NCBI GenBank assembly: GCA_024279115.1
Contig: JAJRRW010000093.1
Coordinates: 1-46,804 of the forward strand
Direction: 5' to 3'
DNA: 46,804 nucleotides
From: Alphaproteobacteria bacterium
GTDB taxonomy: Bacteria > Pseudomonadota > Alphaproteobacteria > Rhizobiales > JAKIUO01
Below the pieces are notes generated by a model. That model saw only the letters and a program-made list of their open reading frames with translations. It was not told the DNA's origin and did no database searches. Every line of letters starts with the position of its first letter. Within the stretch, counting starts at the first letter, position 1. Positions 28,329 through 38,387 of the stretch are shown piece after piece. Position numbers and translations under genes: made by a program.

Positions 28329-29216
28329 CTAAAAACGCCATTGCCGGGCTTTGTTGAATAAAAAGTCGCGAAAAACCATGACGCGCTTGGAGTTTCGCAG
28401 GTCTTCGGGATAGACAAAATAGCTCACCATATCGGGCACATCGACCTGCTCAAGCAAAGGCACCGTCAGATCATCTTCGCTGACCATATAGTCAGGCAGA
28501 ACCGCTATTCCCACCCCCGAGCGCACTGCCAGACGCAAGGCCTGCAAATTATTGATGCCCAGATTGGCTTTGCGCCGATCTTTCCCCTCCAGGCCCGCCC
28601 CCATCAGCCAGTCCAACTGGCGGATAGGCGTCGGTGCCCCCGCATAAGTAATGATGCGATGCTCATCCAATTCGTCAATGGATTGCGGCGCTCCATGCTG
28701 CTGCACATAGCCAAGCGAGGCATAAATATGAAAATGTACCGTGAACAGGCGCTTGCGAATAAGATCGCCTTGCGTTGGCTCGCGCAGCCACAACGCTACA
28801 TCGGCTTCACGAGCGCTTAAATCCAGCTCATCATCGTTCAACAATAATTGCAGATTAATGTCGGGATAAAGCTCGATAAAATCGCCCAGCCTTGGGGTCA
28901 ACCATGCCGATCCAAGCCCAACCGTGGTGGTCACCCGCAGATCGCCAAACGGTTTTTCGGTTGAATCGATCAATCTGGTCCGCGCCGTTTCAAGGCGCGC
29001 ATACATATCCTGCGCCGCGCGATGTAAATCATCCCCCTGCTAGGTGAGCGCCAGCCCGCGCGCATGACGACGAAACAAGATCACCCCAAGCTCTTCTTCA
29101 AGCGCCGCAATCTGACGTGAAACGGCAGGCTGGCTCATCTCCAGCTCATCGCCTCCCTTGGTGAAGCTCCCCGCCTCTGCCACCACCCGGAATATTCTTA
29201 GCCGATCCCAATCCAT
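28329..29216 (-). pseudogene. LysR-family regulator interrupted by an in-frame amber codon
   Basis: A LysR-type transcriptional regulator reading MDWDRLRIFRVVAEAGSFTK from the ATG at 29216, which has AGGAG upstream. The winged helix (MSQPAVSRQIAALEEELG, VILFRRHARGLALT) is complete. Codon 59 is then TAG (29040-29042). The same frame continues at once with QGDDLHRAAQDMYARLETAR and the whole substrate-binding domain to residue 295. Family members normally have Glu at this site (LTEQG), and GAG to TAG is one change. Nothing else is damaged. The effector domain could be read only by suppression, or from an internal start. The target genes are unknown. Confidence 0.88.
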
Positions 29217-29270
29217 TTTGGCCCCTCTCCTAAATGGCATAAAAATACATCCTCATTTCTAGCAATAAAA

Positions 29271-29305
29271 AAGGCTGGAAGCGAACTTTGTTCGCTTCCA
29301 GCCTT
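29271..29305 (-). terminator. Terminator of gcrA
   Basis: A perfect 16-bp inverted repeat, AAGGCTGGAAGCGAAC and GTTCGCTTCCAGCCTT, with a three-base loop. The minus strand continues with a T-rich tract. It lies about 70 bases after the gcrA stop. Confidence 0.9.
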
Positions 29306-29376
29306 GCCCCCACCAAAACACACATTTGGCAGTCATATCTCGTCAAACAGTCACAGCAACCTGATCTGGTCAAATC

Positions 29377-29922
29377 CTAGCGATAGGAGGCGAGTTGCTT
29401 TTGAGCTTTTTTGCGAGCCGTACGACGGGCGGGCTGATAGGCCTTTGCGGTATGAAATTCGCAATAAACCCCGTCCCCATGGCGATCATGTCCGCAATAG
29501 TGAAAATCCTCTTCGGAGGGATCTCCAAGGGGCCATTTGCAATGTTTTTCCTTCAAGGTTGCCATCGTCACCCGGTCGGCCAGCGGGATCACCAGCTCAT
29601 CAATGGGCGTAATCATGGCGGTCGGGAAGTTTTCGAGGCCGGGTGATTGATGCGGACTGGCCGCTTTGGCGCTGACAGCCGCTCTGGCGGTTTGCGGGGT
29701 CGCCCCAATCGAGGTTTTGACGCCCCCATCCACGCGCTTCTTGCGAGGCCGCATGGTTTTGGCACGCGATGTTGTGGCCCGCCCCGACAGGCCCAACCTG
29801 TGGACCTTGCCGATCACCGCATTGCGCGTCACGCCGCCCAATTGGTCAGCAATCTGCCGGGCACTCAAGCCCTCGGCCCATAATTTCTTCAATAGCTCCA
29901 CACGCTCGTCAGTCCAGGCCAT
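29377..29922 (-). CDS. gcrA: GcrA-family cell-cycle regulator
   Basis: 181 residues, close to the 173 of Caulobacter GcrA. The N-terminus is the typical helix-turn-helix: MAWTDERVELLKKLWAEGLS, ARQIADQLGGVTRNAVIGKV, HRLGLSGR. A basic linker follows, then the conserved C-terminal domain with CKWPLGDPSEEDFHYCGHDR and YCEFHTAKAYQP. GcrA binds sigma70-RNA polymerase and stimulates promoters that carry CcrM-methylated GANTC sites, tying transcription to chromosome replication. The gene diverges from argD-argF-hslO, an arrangement I associate with Hyphomicrobiales. A strong terminator follows. Confidence 0.95.
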   Translation of the reverse strand: MAWTDERVELLKKLWAEGLSARQIADQLGGVTRNAVIGKVHRLGLSGRATTSRAKTMRPRKKRVDGGVKTSIGATPQTARAAVSAKAASPHQSPGLENFPTAMITPIDELVIPLADRVTMATLKEKHCKWPLGDPSEEDFHYCGHDRHGDGVYCEFHTAKAYQPARRTARKKAQKQLASYR

Positions 29923-30816
29923 GCGAATGCCTCCTCATCAAGTTCCCAAAATTGTTGAGGCAAAGTGTCCGATCATGGTCAACTCCCACGGCCTTTATGA
30001 GCCGTCGGGGAGAGGCACTGGCTGGGCATTGGCCGCAGCTAGAATATCCAGCAACGTCAATATACGACCACGTTATAAAAATGCCCGAAATCTGATCGGA
30101 TGACACATATCGTCCACACCCACCGCGCTCATAACGATCCTTTTTGAAGGTCGTTCAGGCACAGGTTTCCCAGGCGTGGGGACCGTGTTTCCCCTTGCTC
30201 CACACTATTATTATGATTTTATTGGCTACATACTCATGAGCAGGAATGATGTTGGACCACCATCCGCAAAACTCAATAAAAACTTGCAACCTGTACAACG
30301 AACCAAACACCCAAATATCGCAATCTACAGGGCGTTCCATTGGAAAAACCTGATGCAAATCAAAATATAAGCGGTTACTTGAACTGATGGTACTCGTGAG
30401 GCAGACACTCAAAAACGAGGAGCCCCGGAACATTTATTCTAATGTTTACTCGAACGTCTAGGAGGTCACAATGGCACGATTGGCACCCCATGTCCAAGAG
30501 GGCTTGTTTACTAATTCTTAACCTGTGATATTTTAGAGCCATATCGGTAAAGACATGAAATTGGCTCGTTTGTCCTGACACTGTGAGAGCTGCGGGAGCT
30601 ACGGTGCGAGAACTCATGGTTGACTTGCCAATATATATGTCTAAAGTACCATCCTTTCGCTGCCTCCAGTGCTTGTTAAAACCAGCATGATGGCGGCGTT
30701 TTAGTTTTCAGGAGACAAAACTTCTGGACGAATAGTGTGAACAGGAAAAACTGGGGATAATTTTCTCTGCGAAGCGAGCATGTATATCTATTTGGTTTTG
30801 GGATTGGACAACAGGT
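29923..30816. other. Long intergenic region between gcrA and argD
   Basis: About 890 bases, AT-richer than its surroundings, between two divergent genes. Frames here are short and unconvincing. One possible leader peptide is noted: an ATG at 30471 preceded by AGGAGGT, running 16 codons (MARLAPHVQEGLFTNS) to a TAA at 30519-30521. No RNA gene or mobile element is recognisable. Confidence 0.4.
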
Positions 30817-32013
30817 ATGAACGGGACAAAAAAATCGTCACTTTTTTCAACCTATGGCCACCCGTCCCTTGCCTTTGATCATGGCAAGGGCAGTTATTTA
30901 TTCACACAAGATGGCACGCGCTATCTGGATTTTGCCGCCGGTGTCGCCGTCAACTCCCTTGGCCATGCTCATCCAAAGCTGGTGGAGGCCCTGACCGAGC
31001 AGGCCAGCAAGCTTTGGCATGTTTCAAATCTGTTTGCCATTCCAGGTCAGGAAAAACTGGCCCAGCGCTTGTGTGAGGTGAGCTTTGCGCAAAGGGTGTT
31101 TTTCAATAATTCGGGCGCCGAGGCGATGGAAACCTCTATAAAAACCGCGCGCCGCTATCATGCCCACAACGGCGTCCCCGAACGCAACCGGCTGATTACC
31201 TTCTCGGGGGCCTTGCACGGACGTACCCTGGCGACCATCGCTGCTGGCGGCAAGCAACAGCATCTGGACGGCTTTGCTCCCAATATGGAGGGTTTTGACC
31301 AGATTGTTGCAGGGGATCTTGATCTCGTGCGCGACACCATCAGTCCAGCGACTGCGGGTATTATTGTGGAACCCGTACAAGGTGAAGGCGGCGTCAATGT
31401 TCTGTCGCCCTCCTTCTTGCAAGGCCTGCGCACCTTGTGTGACGAGCACAATATTCTGCTGATTTTTGACGAGGTGCAAACCGGCATGGGACGCACCGGT
31501 AAATTGTTTGCCTATCAATGGGCTGGCATCGAACCTGACATAATGGCCCTTGCCAAAGGCATTGGTGGCGGCTTTCCGCTTGCCGCGTGCCTGGCAACCA
31601 GCGAGGCTTCCAGCGGCATGATCCATGGCTCTCATGGCTCGACCTTTGGCGGCAATCCTTTGGCCATGGCGGTCGGCAATGCCGTGCTTGATGTGATGCT
31701 TGAGGACGGCTTTGTCGAAGATGTTGCTGACATGGGTCTTTATGCCTTGCAAAAACTGGCCGCTCTCAAAGATGGCAATGATGACCTGATTGAGGATATT
31801 CGCGGCAAAGGTCTGTTGCTGGGCATCCAGTTTAAAGAGCCTCCCGCACAAATCATCAAATGCCTCGCCGATGAACATGTTTTAAGCGTCCCGGCGGCGC
31901 AAAATGTCCTGCGTTTATTGCCGCCGCTCAACACATCACGCTCGCAAATTGACGAAGCGATCGAGGCTCTTGAGCATGCTTTAAGCAAATACCGAAAAAG
32001 GCGAAGCAGCTAG
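30817..32013 (+). CDS. argD: Acetylornithine aminotransferase
   Basis: 398 residues. It converts N-acetylglutamate semialdehyde to N-acetylornithine in arginine synthesis (and can serve succinyl-diaminopimelate in lysine synthesis). The class III motifs are complete: [41 protein letters not shown]-lysine Lys247 in [13 protein letters not shown], and the C-terminal RLLPPLNTS. Length is normal. argF follows 77 bases downstream on the same strand, so the two probably form one operon. The distinction from succinylornithine transaminases rests on gene context. Confidence 0.95.
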   Translation: MNGTKKSSLFSTYGHPSLAFDHGKGSYLFTQDGTRYLDFAAGVAVNSLGHAHPKLVEALTEQASKLWHVSNLFAIPGQEKLAQRLCEVSFAQRVFFNNSGAEAMETSIKTARRYHAHNGVPERNRLITFSGALHGRTLATIAAGGKQQHLDGFAPNMEGFDQIVAGDLDLVRDTISPATAGIIVEPVQGEGGVNVLSPSFLQGLRTLCDEHNILLIFDEVQTGMGRTGKLFAYQWAGIEPDIMALAKGIGGGFPLAACLATSEASSGMIHGSHGSTFGGNPLAMAVGNAVLDVMLEDGFVEDVADMGLYALQKLAALKDGNDDLIEDIRGKGLLLGIQFKEPPAQIIKCLADEHVLSVPAAQNVLRLLPPLNTSRSQIDEAIEALEHALSKYRKRRSS

Positions 32014-32090
32014 CTCCCCTCCTCACGCATTCCGATTAAAAGACAGATCAGGCCAGACCTAAATGGCAAACGTTCTGAAAGACAAGCAAT

Positions 32091-33041
32091 ATGAATATAT
32101 CAAACCATACATCAAAAACCACTCCACGGCATTTTCTCGATATTCATGAGACCCCGGCCACTGAGCTTCGCAAAATCATCAACCTCGCCCACACGATGAA
32201 AAAGATGGATCGCCAGCATTTGCCCGACCATCTCTCTTTACATGGTGACTTGACCGTTCTGGCGATGATTTTCGAGAAACCATCAACCCGCACAAGGCTG
32301 TCTTTTGATATGGCGATGCGTCAACTCGGCGGCGAAACAACCATTTTGAATGCCAATGACATGCAGCTGGGACGCGGCGAAAGCATCGCTGACACGGCGA
32401 AAATCCTGTCGCGCTTCGTCGATATTGTGATGATCCGCTCCAATTCCCATCATGACCTTGAAGAACTGGCCCGCCATGCCAGCATCCCGGTGATCAACGG
32501 CCTGACCGACTTTTCGCATCCTTGCCAGGTCCTTGCTGACATCATGACCTTTGAGGAATATCTTGGCCCCATCAAAGGCCGCACAGTGTCCTGGGTTGGT
32601 GACGGTAATAATATGGCGACCTCCTGGATCCATGCTGCCAGGCAGTTTGATTTCACCCTCAAGCTCGCCTGCCCCAAGGACCTTTCGCCAACAGGGCAAC
32701 AGCTTGAAGATATTAACAATAGTGGTGGCACTATCATCTTGACCAGCGATCCCGGTGAAGCCGTTGCGCACAGTGATTGCGTTGTCACCGACACCTGGGT
32801 GTCCATGGGCGACGAGGATGAAGAGCGGCGCAAGAAACTGCTGGCCCCCTATCAGGTCAACGCGGCCCTCATGAAAAAAGCCAGCAAGAACGCCATTTTC
32901 ATGCATTGTCTGCCGGCCCACCGCGAGGAAGAAGTGACAACCGACATCATTGATGGCCCGCAATCAGTGGTGTTTGATGAAGCAGAAAACAGGCTGCATG
33001 CGCAAAAAGCGGTGCTTGCCTGGTGCTTGCAGCTTGTATAG
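32091..33041 (+). CDS. argF: Ornithine carbamoyltransferase
   Basis: 316 residues. It joins ornithine and carbamoyl phosphate to give citrulline. The carbamoyl-phosphate motif [13 protein letters not shown] lies near residue 65, the [15 protein letters not shown] segment near 135, and the ornithine loop [12 protein letters not shown] near 270. All key residues are present and the length matches anabolic OTCases. It lies in the argD-argF-hslO run; the hslO start is 10 bases after its stop. Confidence 0.97.
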   Translation: MNISNHTSKTTPRHFLDIHETPATELRKIINLAHTMKKMDRQHLPDHLSLHGDLTVLAMIFEKPSTRTRLSFDMAMRQLGGETTILNANDMQLGRGESIADTAKILSRFVDIVMIRSNSHHDLEELARHASIPVINGLTDFSHPCQVLADIMTFEEYLGPIKGRTVSWVGDGNNMATSWIHAARQFDFTLKLACPKDLSPTGQQLEDINNSGGTIILTSDPGEAVAHSDCVVTDTWVSMGDEDEERRKKLLAPYQVNAALMKKASKNAIFMHCLPAHREEEVTTDIIDGPQSVVFDEAENRLHAQKAVLAWCLQLV

Positions 33042-33051
33042 GTCGAACAAG

Positions 33052-34065
33052 ATGAGCGCCACGCAAACAAGCCTGCACGATGATGATCACGTCCTGCCAT
33101 TTTCGATTGAACATCTGGAGGTCAGCGGGCGGCTGGTGCGCCTTGGCCCCGCCATTGATGAAATTCTCACACGCCACGCCTATCCGGACCAGGTTTCGCA
33201 GGTGCTGGGACAAGCGCTGCTACTGGTTGCGATGTTTGGCTCCATGGTCAAGGATCGCCAAACCATGCAGCCAAGCGCCCCCGACTCCTCCCCAAAAGAG
33301 CGTTTCATTTTGCAAACCCAGTCTGATGGCGCCATCAATTTGATTGTTGCCGACTATGTGCACCCGGGGCACCTGCGCGGCTATGCCCGTTTTAACGAAC
33401 AAAAGCTCAATGATCTGGGCCAGCATGAACTCGAAGCCAGGCTGCTTGGCAAGGGGCATCTGGCCATGACGATTGATCGCGGATCGGATACAGACCGCTA
33501 TCAAGGGATTGTCTCTCTTGATGATGAAGGACCAAATATCGGCCTGTCAGGGGCCGCCAATCAATATTTTCAGCAATCCGAACAGCTCCCCACCTTCATA
33601 CATCTGGCCATGGCTCGGCATTTTGATGCAATGGCCGCAAAATCCGACCATCAATCGCAAGGCTGGCAGTGGCGGGGCGGCGCTTTGATGATCCAGAAAT
33701 TGACATCGGTTGGCGGTCACAAAGCATCGGAACTTGCAGACCCTGCTCCCTTGTCCGACATATTCGATGATGAAGAAAGCTGGAACCACACGCATATCCT
33801 CTCGCAAAGCATCAAGGATCATGAGCTGCTCGACCCGGTGTTATCTTCAGGCGATCTTTTGTACCGCCTCTATCATGAAGACGGCGTGCGCATCTACGAT
33901 GCCCTCGACATGAAAGCGGCCTGTAGCTGCTCCCTCAAAGGGGTTGAAAACATGCTGGCCGGCTTCACCAGAGGCGAGCGAAAAGACATGATCAAGGACG
34001 ATGGCAAGGTCCACATCACCTGCGAATTTTGCAATCGCGCCTATGAAGTGACGCCCTCCATTTAG
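33052..34065 (+). CDS. hslO: Redox-regulated chaperone Hsp33
   Basis: 338 residues from the ATG at 33052 (MSATQTSLHDDDH); a longer frame back into argF is an artefact. Hsp33 is a cytoplasmic holdase switched on by oxidation. The zinc-binding redox switch is complete: Cys291 and Cys293 (CSC) and Cys324 and Cys327 (CEFC). The N-terminal domain has VSQVLGQALLLVAMFGSMVK, typical of the family. It is about 40 residues longer than the E. coli protein, as usual in alphaproteobacteria. It sits ten bases after argF and is probably cotranscribed. Confidence 0.95.
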   Translation: MSATQTSLHDDDHVLPFSIEHLEVSGRLVRLGPAIDEILTRHAYPDQVSQVLGQALLLVAMFGSMVKDRQTMQPSAPDSSPKERFILQTQSDGAINLIVADYVHPGHLRGYARFNEQKLNDLGQHELEARLLGKGHLAMTIDRGSDTDRYQGIVSLDDEGPNIGLSGAANQYFQQSEQLPTFIHLAMARHFDAMAAKSDHQSQGWQWRGGALMIQKLTSVGGHKASELADPAPLSDIFDDEESWNHTHILSQSIKDHELLDPVLSSGDLLYRLYHEDGVRIYDALDMKAACSCSLKGVENMLAGFTRGERKDMIKDDGKVHITCEFCNRAYEVTPSI

Positions 34066-34073
34066 GTCAGGAA

Positions 34074-34676
34074 CTAAGCCGGTGGTGCCGTGGTCACCAT
34101 GGCGGGGCGCTGCGCAATTGTCGCAAACCATGTGGCAAGCGCTGGGGCTTTGTCCCGCCATTGCAACGCGCCATAGCGCAGATCGAGATAGGCAAGCGAG
34201 GCCCCATAAGCAATCGTCCCCAGATCGAGCTGGCCATCGAACAAGGGCACCTCACTCTCCATCACCTTGAGCGCCGCTTCAATCTTGCCGAGCTGGCGCT
34301 TTATGGCCGGTGTATCTGGATTATCGCCATTATCCTTGCGAGCGAAAAAGGTGGCAACCGCCACGTCTGACATACCATCGGCCAACGCTTCCCTGCGCAA
34401 TATGACTACTCTTTCCATGCCGTTTGGCGGAATAAGCGCTGGCTCCCTTCTCAAACCATCCAGATAGGTACAGATGACCCGGCTGTCATAGAGGCATTGA
34501 TCAGGGCTGATCGCCAGCACCGGCACCTGACTAAGGGGATTTTTGCTCGTCAGCTCGGGTGGGCTCTGCCACGGATTAACGGCGATGATTTCGACCTCCT
34601 CGGCCAGGCCTTTTTCAAGCATCATCATCCAGGTTTTACGGGCATAGGGCGAGGTGGGAGAAATATAGAGCTGCAC
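34074..34676 (-). CDS. Glutathione S-transferase-family protein
   Basis: About 200 residues. The start at GTG 34676 gives the typical opening (M)QLYISPTSPYARKTWMMM and has AAGGA six bases upstream; the frame also extends to an ATG at 34691 and TTG at 34694. The thioredoxin-like N-terminal domain carries Ser/Pro at the glutathione site (SPTSPYARK), cis-Pro in SQVPVLA, and DSRVICTYLD. A helical C-terminal domain follows, with AYGASLAYLDLRYG. The substrate is unknown. It converges on hslO (8-base gap) and diverges from the radical SAM gene. Confidence 0.88.
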   Translation of the reverse strand: MQLYISPTSPYARKTWMMMLEKGLAEEVEIIAVNPWQSPPELTSKNPLSQVPVLAISPDQCLYDSRVICTYLDGLRREPALIPPNGMERVVILRREALADGMSDVAVATFFARKDNGDNPDTPAIKRQLGKIEAALKVMESEVPLFDGQLDLGTIAYGASLAYLDLRYGALQWRDKAPALATWFATIAQRPAMVTTAPPA

Positions 34677-34764
34677 GGGATATCCTTCCATCAAAACGAT
34701 CGCCAGAGTGACATAGCACGAAAGAAAGCGCTGTTGTTGATCGAATGGCTGACATAACCAAAAA

Positions 34765-34792
34765 GTGACAAACTTGCCTCATACTTTATGAT
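34765..34792 (+). promoter_or_regulatory. Possible sigma70-type promoter of the radical SAM gene
   Basis: GTGACA at 34765-34770 and TATGAT at 34787-34792 are separated by 16 bases, upstream of the radical SAM gene. Its ATG at 34845 has AGGAGAT upstream. The -10 is good, the -35 imperfect. Confidence 0.4.
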
Positions 34793-34844
34793 ATAGTTCA
34801 AGATTGAAACTTACGCGGCACCATCAGGAGATCCGCTTACCAAT

Positions 34845-35840
34845 ATGAATAGATTTGAGAAAGAGCCTGCCCCCGGCGCTCCTTTGGGCATCGAAAAATT
34901 CAGCGCCCCTGACTGCACCGCCAAGGGGGAGATCCGCGCCCAGGTACCGCTGAACCAATTGGATACCTTGTGGTTCAATACCGGCACCTTGTGCAATATT
35001 GAGTGCGTGAACTGCTATATTCAATCAAGCCCAACCAATGACCGGCTCTCCTATATCAGCGCCCCCGAAGTCGCCGCGTTTCTCGATGAAATCGAGCACG
35101 ACAAACTCGGCACGACCGAAATTGGTTTTACGGGCGGCGAACCCTTCATGAACCCGCAATTCCTTACAATGCTCAACGATACGCTGGAGCGCGGCTTCAA
35201 GGTCCTTGTGCTCACCAATGCCATGAAACCCCTGCAGCGCAAGAAGGTCAAAAAAGCGCTACTTGATTTGCAGGCCCGGTTTGGCAAGCAAATGACCCTG
35301 CGCATCTCCCTCGACCATTACACAAAAAAGCTCCATGACCTGGAGCGCGGCGAAGGCAGTTTTGACAAAGCAATCATCGGCATTGACTGGTTGTCCGAGC
35401 ACCGTTTTTCCCTCAATATCGCCGGGCGTACCATGTGGAATGAACAAGAAGACAAGGAGCGCCTTGGCTATAGCCAGCTGATCAAGGCCCGCGACTGGTC
35501 TATTGATGCGCAAAACCGCGAGCAACTGATCCTGTTTCCCGAAATGGATGACAAACCCGATGTGCCCGAAATTACCACGGCCTGCTGGGATATTCTCAAT
35601 GTGCGTCCAGATGCCATGATGTGCGCCACCAGCCGGATGGTCATCAAGCGGCGCGGCTCGCCCAGGGCGCAGATTGTCCCCTGCACACTGATCGCTTATG
35701 ACGAGGCCTTCGATATGGGGCACAAGCTGCACGACGCGGCCAAAGCAGATGGCGGTATGTTCGCAAATGGTGCCGTCAAACTGTGCCATCCCTATTGCGC
35801 AAAATTTTGCGTATTGGGTGGTGGCAGCTGCTCGGTTTAG
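34845..35840 (+). CDS. Radical SAM protein with extra C-terminal cysteine cluster
   Basis: 331 residues. The radical SAM cluster motif is C-x3-C-x2-C at Cys50, Cys54 and Cys57 (TLCNIECVNCYIQ), followed by the SAM-binding GFTGGEPFMNP. The C-terminal third has more Cys (CWDIL, MCATSRM, VPCTLIAYDEAFDMG, KLCHPYCAKFCVLGGGSCSV), which suggests an auxiliary Fe-S cluster as in SPASM/twitch enzymes. Such enzymes modify peptides, proteins or small molecules. No short precursor peptide is evident beside it; the divergent neighbour is a glutathione transferase and the downstream gene an XRE regulator on the opposite strand. The substrate is unknown. Confidence 0.85.
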   Translation: MNRFEKEPAPGAPLGIEKFSAPDCTAKGEIRAQVPLNQLDTLWFNTGTLCNIECVNCYIQSSPTNDRLSYISAPEVAAFLDEIEHDKLGTTEIGFTGGEPFMNPQFLTMLNDTLERGFKVLVLTNAMKPLQRKKVKKALLDLQARFGKQMTLRISLDHYTKKLHDLERGEGSFDKAIIGIDWLSEHRFSLNIAGRTMWNEQEDKERLGYSQLIKARDWSIDAQNREQLILFPEMDDKPDVPEITTACWDILNVRPDAMMCATSRMVIKRRGSPRAQIVPCTLIAYDEAFDMGHKLHDAAKADGGMFANGAVKLCHPYCAKFCVLGGGSCSV

Positions 35841-35924
35841 ATCATAATTTCACGCCCGAAAATCGCCCCTGACTGTATGATCCCTGAGTTTTTGGTCTAT
35901 GAGTTTATGACCCAAGGCACGATC

Positions 35925-36650
35925 TTATTTATTGAACAGCAGCATGGGGTCATGACCCATTTCAATGAAGTGCGCATGCAGTTCCGCCACCACCTCATGA
36001 TCGCGGCGCACCAGCCCGGTCAGATCGCGCCATTGCGCATACTCATCGGTTAATCGGTGGAACAATATAGGCGTTGCGGCGGGATGCAAATCGGTGCCCT
36101 TGTGCTGACTGGAAATGGTCAGCGAGAGGCCGCGCATAACGTTTTTGCCGCGCACCATATGATACATGGTCATCAAGCGCGCTGAGCCACCTGACAGGGT
36201 TAAAAAATGCAGAAATGGCGTGCCGATTGGCACCATGATCTGCCCCCCCTGCTCATAGCCGGGATTCTTGTCACGAAACATCAGGCCAGGCCCCACATCC
36301 GACCAGTATATTTGCATTTGATAAATCATATATCGCTCGGGATCGACAAAGGCTGGACGCAGACAGATATAGTCGCCTTCATAATAGTCATATAGCTGCT
36401 TGTGATAGCCGCCATAGCGGATATCGGCGATCATGTTGTTTTCTTCGGTGCGCGATTTTTCTTCTTCAATATCAATGCCCAGCGCCTGCTCGATGCGTCG
36501 CAGGGTTTTGATGGTATAGTCACCGCGAAAGAACCGGAAAATCGTCGCATCTCCCAGTAGTGCTTTTTCGGCAAGCCTGGTTTGCGACCAGCCCTTGCGA
36601 GCGATTTCGTCGCGGATGCGCGCAACGATAAGATCTGTGTCCTTGGACAT
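35925..36650 (-). CDS. XRE-family transcriptional regulator with C-terminal sensor-like domain
   Basis: 241 residues. An N-terminal Cro/CI helix-turn-helix (ARKGWSQTRLAEKALLGDAT, IFRFFRGDYTIKTLRRIEQA) occupies residues 5-60. The remaining 170 residues form an unrecognised domain rich in aromatic residues (YGGYHKQLYDYYEGDYICLR, MIYQMQIYWSDVGPGLMFRD) that probably senses a ligand or partner. It converges on the radical SAM gene and has a 480-base upstream region, so self-regulation is possible. Targets are not deducible. Confidence 0.8.
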   Translation of the reverse strand: MSKDTDLIVARIRDEIARKGWSQTRLAEKALLGDATIFRFFRGDYTIKTLRRIEQALGIDIEEEKSRTEENNMIADIRYGGYHKQLYDYYEGDYICLRPAFVDPERYMIYQMQIYWSDVGPGLMFRDKNPGYEQGGQIMVPIGTPFLHFLTLSGGSARLMTMYHMVRGKNVMRGLSLTISSQHKGTDLHPAATPILFHRLTDEYAQWRDLTGLVRRDHEVVAELHAHFIEMGHDPMLLFNK

Positions 36651-37133
36651 GCTCCCCCTAAACTCTTCTTGATTGTGTGATCAAAAATACCGACCGCACA
36701 AATTGCGCCACTGCCCCTCTCCAGTGTCTATCATCCTTTCCAATTTCTCCCAAATGCATAAAAAATGAGGGGAATTGAGCGCACGTGATAATGAAGTGAT
36801 GGTTGGCACAAGGAGGAATGCTTGCCACAATATTGATCAAGGAGGGCAACAAGTTCCCAGCGTCGCTCTTCCCATATTGAGTACCCATGCAAGACATGGA
36901 AGCGAGCATACCTGTACCCCCCCAGTTCGCTCCTGTCATGTATCGGGGATGGGTAAGGACTTCTAATCAGTTAGTCCTTACCCGTCGCCGCCGCTCCAGG
37001 GCTTTTTCAGTCTTTTTAGCGCCGCAAAGTCGAATTATTCTCCCAATATGTTGTCACGTCAGTGCGAAACAACGTAGACTTGCAACGAGTTCACCGGCAG
37101 GAATCATTAATCGCCTAGCGCAAAGGCCTGTAT
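36651..37133. other. Intergenic region between divergent XRE and DUF2865 genes
   Basis: About 480 bases without a supported gene. It contains an 11-bp inverted repeat, GGGTAAGGACT (36951-36961) and AGTCCTTACCC (36973-36983), with an 11-base spacer and no T-run. It could be an operator or an RNA hairpin rather than a terminator. Confidence 0.45.
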
Positions 37134-38180
37134 ATGGAACACGCGGCCACCGTTATCTTTTTGACCACTGCGCTTTGCGCATTGATTTTGACTGGCCAAA
37201 CGCCTTTCAACCCGCTTGCTGGCAACATGGACGCCAAGGCCCAGAGGTTTTCAACAGACCGCCAGGACGGGCGCTATCGAACGCAAAGCAATTATTGCCG
37301 GGAGCTTGAACGCAAACTGGCCAGCGACTGGGTGCGAGGACGCCAATCCAACGATATTCTTCCCAAACTCAATAAAAAAATCCGCAAAAAAGACGCTCTG
37401 TTCAACTTGTTGCAAAACAAGGCCGACCGCATGGACTGTTACGAAAACATGTTCATTTTCGGCCGCTCCTTGCGACGCACCAAGAAGTGTCATGCCATTG
37501 ATCGCAAAATCCGCACCGCCAAACGTGATCTGACAAGATTGCGCGACGAACGCAGATCCCTCAAGGACTCGCGCCAAGGAGGAGATCGCCGCGCCCGCCT
37601 GATTGATGAGCTGGCCCGCAATGGCTGCGGTGAGCAATATCGCTATGAAGCTCGCAGAGGGACCGGAAACTGGATCGAAGACAGTCTTGGTGAACTGTTT
37701 GGTGGCTCCAACCGCCCGCGCCGCCGTCCACGCGATAACGGCTTCTCAAGTACCATCCAGCCCTATGCAACCTATCGCACGATGTGCGTGCGCCTTTGCG
37801 ATGGCTTCTATTTCCCTGTCAGCTTTTCGACCCTCCCCAGCAGCTTTCCCAAGGATTTTGATAAGTGCCAGAATAATTGCGCAGCCCCGGCTGAACTTTA
37901 CGTCTACCAAAACCCGGGCGGCGAAGTCGAGCAGATGATTTCACCCGATGGCCGTCCCTATGACAGCATCGAAAATGCCTGGCGCTATCGCAAAGAATAT
38001 ATCAAGGGCTGCTCGTGCAAACAGACCGAGTTTTCGCAAGCTGATATTGACGCCCATAATGACCCGGAAAAACAGGCCAGCAGTACCGCTGCCCCTGGCC
38101 AAAAACCCGCGAACCAAAAAGTCAAAAAAGCCCACTCCCAGTTCGACAAAGCCAAAACCATCGACGACCTCATCCGCTAA
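37134..38180 (+). CDS. DUF2865 secreted protein
   Basis: 348 residues with a signal peptide at the N-terminus (ATVIFLTTALCALILTGQ). The middle is basic and helical (LNKKIRKKDALFNLLQNKAD, CHAIDRKIRTAKRDLTRLRD). The DUF2865 domain lies at about residues 205-300: YRTMCVRLCDGFYFPVSFS, DFDKCQNNCAAPAEL, ENAWRYRKEYIKGCSCK. Several Cys pairs suggest disulfides in the periplasm. DUF2865 proteins are found mainly in Hyphomicrobiales and have no known reaction. The C-terminus is low-complexity. Confidence 0.85.
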   Translation: MEHAATVIFLTTALCALILTGQTPFNPLAGNMDAKAQRFSTDRQDGRYRTQSNYCRELERKLASDWVRGRQSNDILPKLNKKIRKKDALFNLLQNKADRMDCYENMFIFGRSLRRTKKCHAIDRKIRTAKRDLTRLRDERRSLKDSRQGGDRRARLIDELARNGCGEQYRYEARRGTGNWIEDSLGELFGGSNRPRRRPRDNGFSSTIQPYATYRTMCVRLCDGFYFPVSFSTLPSSFPKDFDKCQNNCAAPAELYVYQNPGGEVEQMISPDGRPYDSIENAWRYRKEYIKGCSCKQTEFSQADIDAHNDPEKQASSTAAPGQKPANQKVKKAHSQFDKAKTIDDLIR

Positions 38181-38387
38181 TCCCAGCCTTCGCCAAAGTC
38201 ACCGACTGTTTTTTGATTTGAGCATCAAGACAGCACAGTGCGCTGGCATCGCGTATGTATGATCGCTTTTCCTGTGCAAAAACTCCCTCGAACACATTGC
38301 GGACAAATCATCGTCTTGTGCCCGCCGCAAGTGATTGATCTCCTGATCTTGGGGGGTTCATTATTGTATTATCGTGGGGATAATTAA

